Source of the DNA: JARROD01 sp037384225
Lineage (GTDB): Bacteria; Pseudomonadota; Gammaproteobacteria; Pseudomonadales; Cellvibrionaceae
Direction: 5' to 3'
NCBI GenBank assembly: GCA_037384225.1
Contig: JARROD010000367.1
Coordinates: 1 to 5,993 of the forward strand
Length of the DNA: 5,993 bases
Below the pieces are notes generated by a model, which saw only the letters and a program-made list of their open reading frames with translations, did not search any database and was not told where the DNA came from. Shown here one piece after another: positions 4,187 to 5,993 of the stretch. The number at the start of each line of letters is the position of its first letter. Within the stretch, counting starts at the first letter, position 1. Position numbers and translations under genes: made by a program.

Positions 4187-5590
4187 TCAAAAAGAAAGTG
4201 TGCGACCGCGTATACGCCCCCGCCATGCCGACAAAAGCACCGCCACCACCACAATACCAAACGCCAGCCTGAGCGCCACATTTACCATCGACAACAATGA
4301 GCCATGCTGATCCGGCGTTATCTGCCGATCCCCCAGGTAATGATGTACCAACAGGTTTACCAGGCTGATCCCCACCAGATTACCGGAAACGCGGGCCAGA
4401 TTGATCGTCGCGGCGGCAACCCCCACTTCCGTGGGACTGACCGAACTCATGACGGCGTTGTGGTTGGGAGAGGAAAACAATCCAAAGCCCATGCCGATAA
4501 AAAACAACGCAAAACCAATATATCCGGGCGATGTATCAAACCCGAGTTGACTCAGTAGCGCGAACCCCGTGGCGACCGCCAGACAGCCGGCGGTGGAGAT
4601 AACCCGCGGTTCAATGCGATCGGAGAGTTTGCCGGCAAAGGGTGCAAGTAACGCCATGGCCACTGCCTGTACCAGAATCACCCGGCCGGCGTCCAGTGGA
4701 CTCAGCCCCCTCACATATTGCAGGTACAGACTCAACAAAAACGCAAGCGGGTAATTGCTGGCGTACATCAGTGACGACGACGCCAGTGAAAATGAAAACG
4801 GCCGGTTGCCACGAAACAGCTGCACCCGAATCAAGGGTTCGCTGTGCCGCGATTGATGCCAGATGAACAATGCAAACAGGCCCAGCGCCAACAGCAGTAT
4901 CAGAACATTGGGCCAGCGCGGCAACCCCGCGAGTCCGACCACCAGTGCCAGCGTCCAGCCGGCGAAGATAACCGCGCCGGTCCAGTCGAAGGGAGAGTAG
5001 GTATCCTTGCGCCATTCCCCCTTTAAACAATATAGAATCACACCCACCAATAGCGCAGCCAGGGGAATCGGCAGTAAAAATACCGATCGCCAGCCAAAGG
5101 TTTCCGTCATCAGACCGCCCAACGCCGGCGCGACGCTGAGGCCGATATAAACACTGGTCACATTCACCCCCAGAGGCAGGCCCCGTTTATCCGCGGGAAA
5201 CACCGAGGTCAAAATGGCCAGGCCGGTGCCGAAATACATCGCCGAACCACCCCCTTGGATTAATCGAAAAAACAGAACCCACTCGATGCTGTTGGCAAAA
5301 AACGCCCCCAATGACGCGCAGGAACTGATGATCAAACCGAGCACATAAAGTCGTTTGCGACCAAAATTATCGGCCAGTTTACCGGCGGGAAGCATAAGCG
5401 CGACATTGCTCAACAGAAAGGCTGTCGGCATCCAGCTTACCAATACAGCGTCGGCCTGCAGCGCAGACGCCATACTGGGAACGGCGACATTCACCGCCGA
5501 CAGGTTCAAAGGGGACAAAAACGATCCCATGCACACAACAAACAGGGCCAGGCGCTGGGTGGTACGCTCAGTGGTGGTACTGGATATCAT
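4187..5590 (-). CDS. MFS transporter, DHA2-type drug/metabolite:proton antiporter
   Basis: This 467-residue inner-membrane protein has a very hydrophobic profile with about 14 membrane segments, which fits the 14-TM DHA2 (EmrB/QacA) group in length and order. Segment 1 carries L-N-L-S-A-V-N-V-A-V-P-S-M (28-40). MFS motif A is G-K-L-A-D-N-F-G-R-K-R (70-80). A motif-B-like R-L-I-Q-G-G-G-S-A is at 109-117, and an antiporter motif-C-like region S-V-A-P-A-L-G-G at 152-159. Such proteins use the proton gradient to export drugs or small products. No membrane-fusion partner is seen. The only plausible start is ATG 5590, which overlaps the stop of the upstream ORF as ATGA. AAAGG sits directly against this ATG, so translation probably depends on coupling. 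It lies 78 bases upstream of the kinase gene on the same strand, separated by a hairpin. It could export the product of the locus or be unrelated; the sequence does not decide. Confidence 0.88.
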   Translation of the reverse strand: MISSTTTERTTQRLALFVVCMGSFLSPLNLSAVNVAVPSMASALQADAVLVSWMPTAFLLSNVALMLPAGKLADNFGRKRLYVLGLIISSCASLGAFFANSIEWVLFFRLIQGGGSAMYFGTGLAILTSVFPADKRGLPLGVNVTSVYIGLSVAPALGGLMTETFGWRSVFLLPIPLAALLVGVILYCLKGEWRKDTYSPFDWTGAVIFAGWTLALVVGLAGLPRWPNVLILLLALGLFALFIWHQSRHSEPLIRVQLFRGNRPFSFSLASSSLMYASNYPLAFLLSLYLQYVRGLSPLDAGRVILVQAVAMALLAPFAGKLSDRIEPRVISTAGCLAVATGFALLSQLGFDTSPGYIGFALFFIGMGFGLFSSPNHNAVMSSVSPTEVGVAAATINLARVSGNLVGISLVNLLVHHYLGDRQITPDQHGSLLSMVNVALRLAFGIVVVAVLLSAWRGRIRGRTLSF

Positions 5591-5895
5591 CCTTTAAAAA
5601 ACACATTGGAATTACGCTCGTTGCGATAAACAAAATCCACGTTGCCCAAGGGTGTCTCCGCGACTTCTCTGGCCAGCAATATCTGCTTGTGGTGAATAGA
5701 AAAGCCTTCGCTCAAGCGCCTTGCCAGACGGGCGATGGAACACCGAGAATGTAAAGTTATTTCTTTACAGGTCTCAATGAGTCGGGGCAGGCACAGTGTC
5801 AGACGGACGTCCGGCGGTAGTTGGCCCAGACTGTCGGAGGCATGGATGCCGAGCCCAAGCCTACACGGATGTACTTGCCGGCGTGTCTGGGCCAA
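5587..5895 (-). CDS. unrecognised small ORF, probably 5'-truncated by a repeat element
   Basis: This open frame of 102 codons has no ATG or GTG in its first three quarters. Its only early start is TTG at 5895, inside the arm of an inverted-repeat element, and an in-frame TAG lies immediately upstream. The first about 28 codons are therefore repeat sequence. The remaining about 74 residues (from D-V-R-L-T-L onward, ending R-N-E-R-N-S-N-V-F-F-K-G) look like globular protein, with basic helix-like and E-V-A-E-T-P-L-G-N-V-D-F-V-Y-R segments. I do not recognise a family. The stop overlaps the MFS start as ATGA, which argues that the downstream part was once, or still is, translated in one operon with the exporter. 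It may be the 3' remnant of a longer gene whose front was lost or displaced by the repeat. Possible GGAGG upstream of the TTG is only 3 bases away, which is poor spacing. Confidence 0.35.
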   Translation of the reverse strand: MAQTRRQVHPCRLGLGIHASDSLGQLPPDVRLTLCLPRLIETCKEITLHSRCSIARLARRLSEGFSIHHKQILLAREVAETPLGNVDFVYRNERNSNVFFKG

Positions 5896-5906
5896 CTACC
5901 TCCGGA
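5810..5906. repeat. inverted-repeat element with ATGGATG-type internal hairpins
   Basis: Two 22-base arms (5810-5831 and 5885-5906) are inverted copies with one mismatch; the perfect core is GTAGTTGGCCCAGAC at 5817-5831 and its complement at 5885-5899. The 53-base interior holds two smaller hairpins: GGCAT-GG-ATGCC (5839-5850) and TACA-CGGA-TGTA (5862-5873). Nested hairpins with GGATG loops are typical, to my knowledge, of dispersed intergenic repeats in gammaproteobacteria. There is no room for a transposase. It occupies the apparent 5' end of the ORF at 5587-5895. As RNA it would form a long cruciform-like structure. Confidence 0.75.
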
Positions 5907-5993
5907 TGGTCGCTGGATCGAAGGCACAAATACCCCGGCTTATTGAGAAGTTACCTTTACAGACCCCAATACTTCTTCTCTATTTATTTCTTA

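Noticed and set aside
5907..5993. End of another gene at the right edge
   Set aside because: On the minus strand only a 16-codon open stretch is found before a stop, and the plus strand shows nothing convincing. Too little sequence to support a call.

Overview
The window looks like a piece of a gammaproteobacterial chromosome, possibly marine or environmental. The coding parts have mixed GC content, the intergenic parts are AT-rich, and there are dispersed hairpin repeats of a kind common in that class. The taxonomic call is an inference from style and gene content; no marker gene is present.

Layout. Positions 1-569 are a gene-free, repeat-bearing, AT-rich flank with a 29-bp tandem repeat and two copies of an ATTTCGTCCAC-type element. 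Positions 570-728 hold a small 52-residue ORF with a good ribosome binding site. It reads as a lasso-peptide-like RiPP precursor: leader motif W-x2-P-x-L-x2-L-x4-T, then a Gly-initiated core with Glu at core position 9 and a C-terminal Ser. Positions 850-2472 hold three tandem paralogous phage-tail-collar ('microcystin-dependent protein'-type) genes of 173, 174 and 175 residues, followed by a short DUF6916-like gene (2509-2715). All of these are on the plus strand and tightly spaced. The minus strand carries, in transcription order: a short unrecognised ORF (5895-5587) that begins inside an inverted-repeat element, a DHA2-type MFS exporter (5590-4187) coupled to it by an ATGA overlap, a hairpin repeat, an HPr-kinase-like serine kinase (4108-3221) and a GNAT acetyltransferase (3208-2696). 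The GNAT gene converges on the DUF6916-like gene with a 20-bp overlap of the coding ends.

How it may work together. No capsid, terminase, baseplate, sheath or integrase gene is seen, so the collar proteins look like a stand-alone bacterial locus rather than a prophage remnant. The kinase belongs to the HprK-like group that includes tailoring kinases of paeninodin-type lasso peptides, which phosphorylate a C-terminal Ser. The precursor-like ORF ends in Ser and has a single Lys in its predicted core, so the kinase and the GNAT could be tailoring enzymes for the peptide, or could act on the collar proteins, two of which also end in Ser. The lasso leader-binding protein, protease and Asn-synthetase-like cyclase are not in this window. 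If the lasso reading is right, they should lie outside it or elsewhere in the genome. The joint system (peptide + collar triplet + DUF6916 + kinase + acetyltransferase, perhaps + exporter) is the main hypothesis to test.
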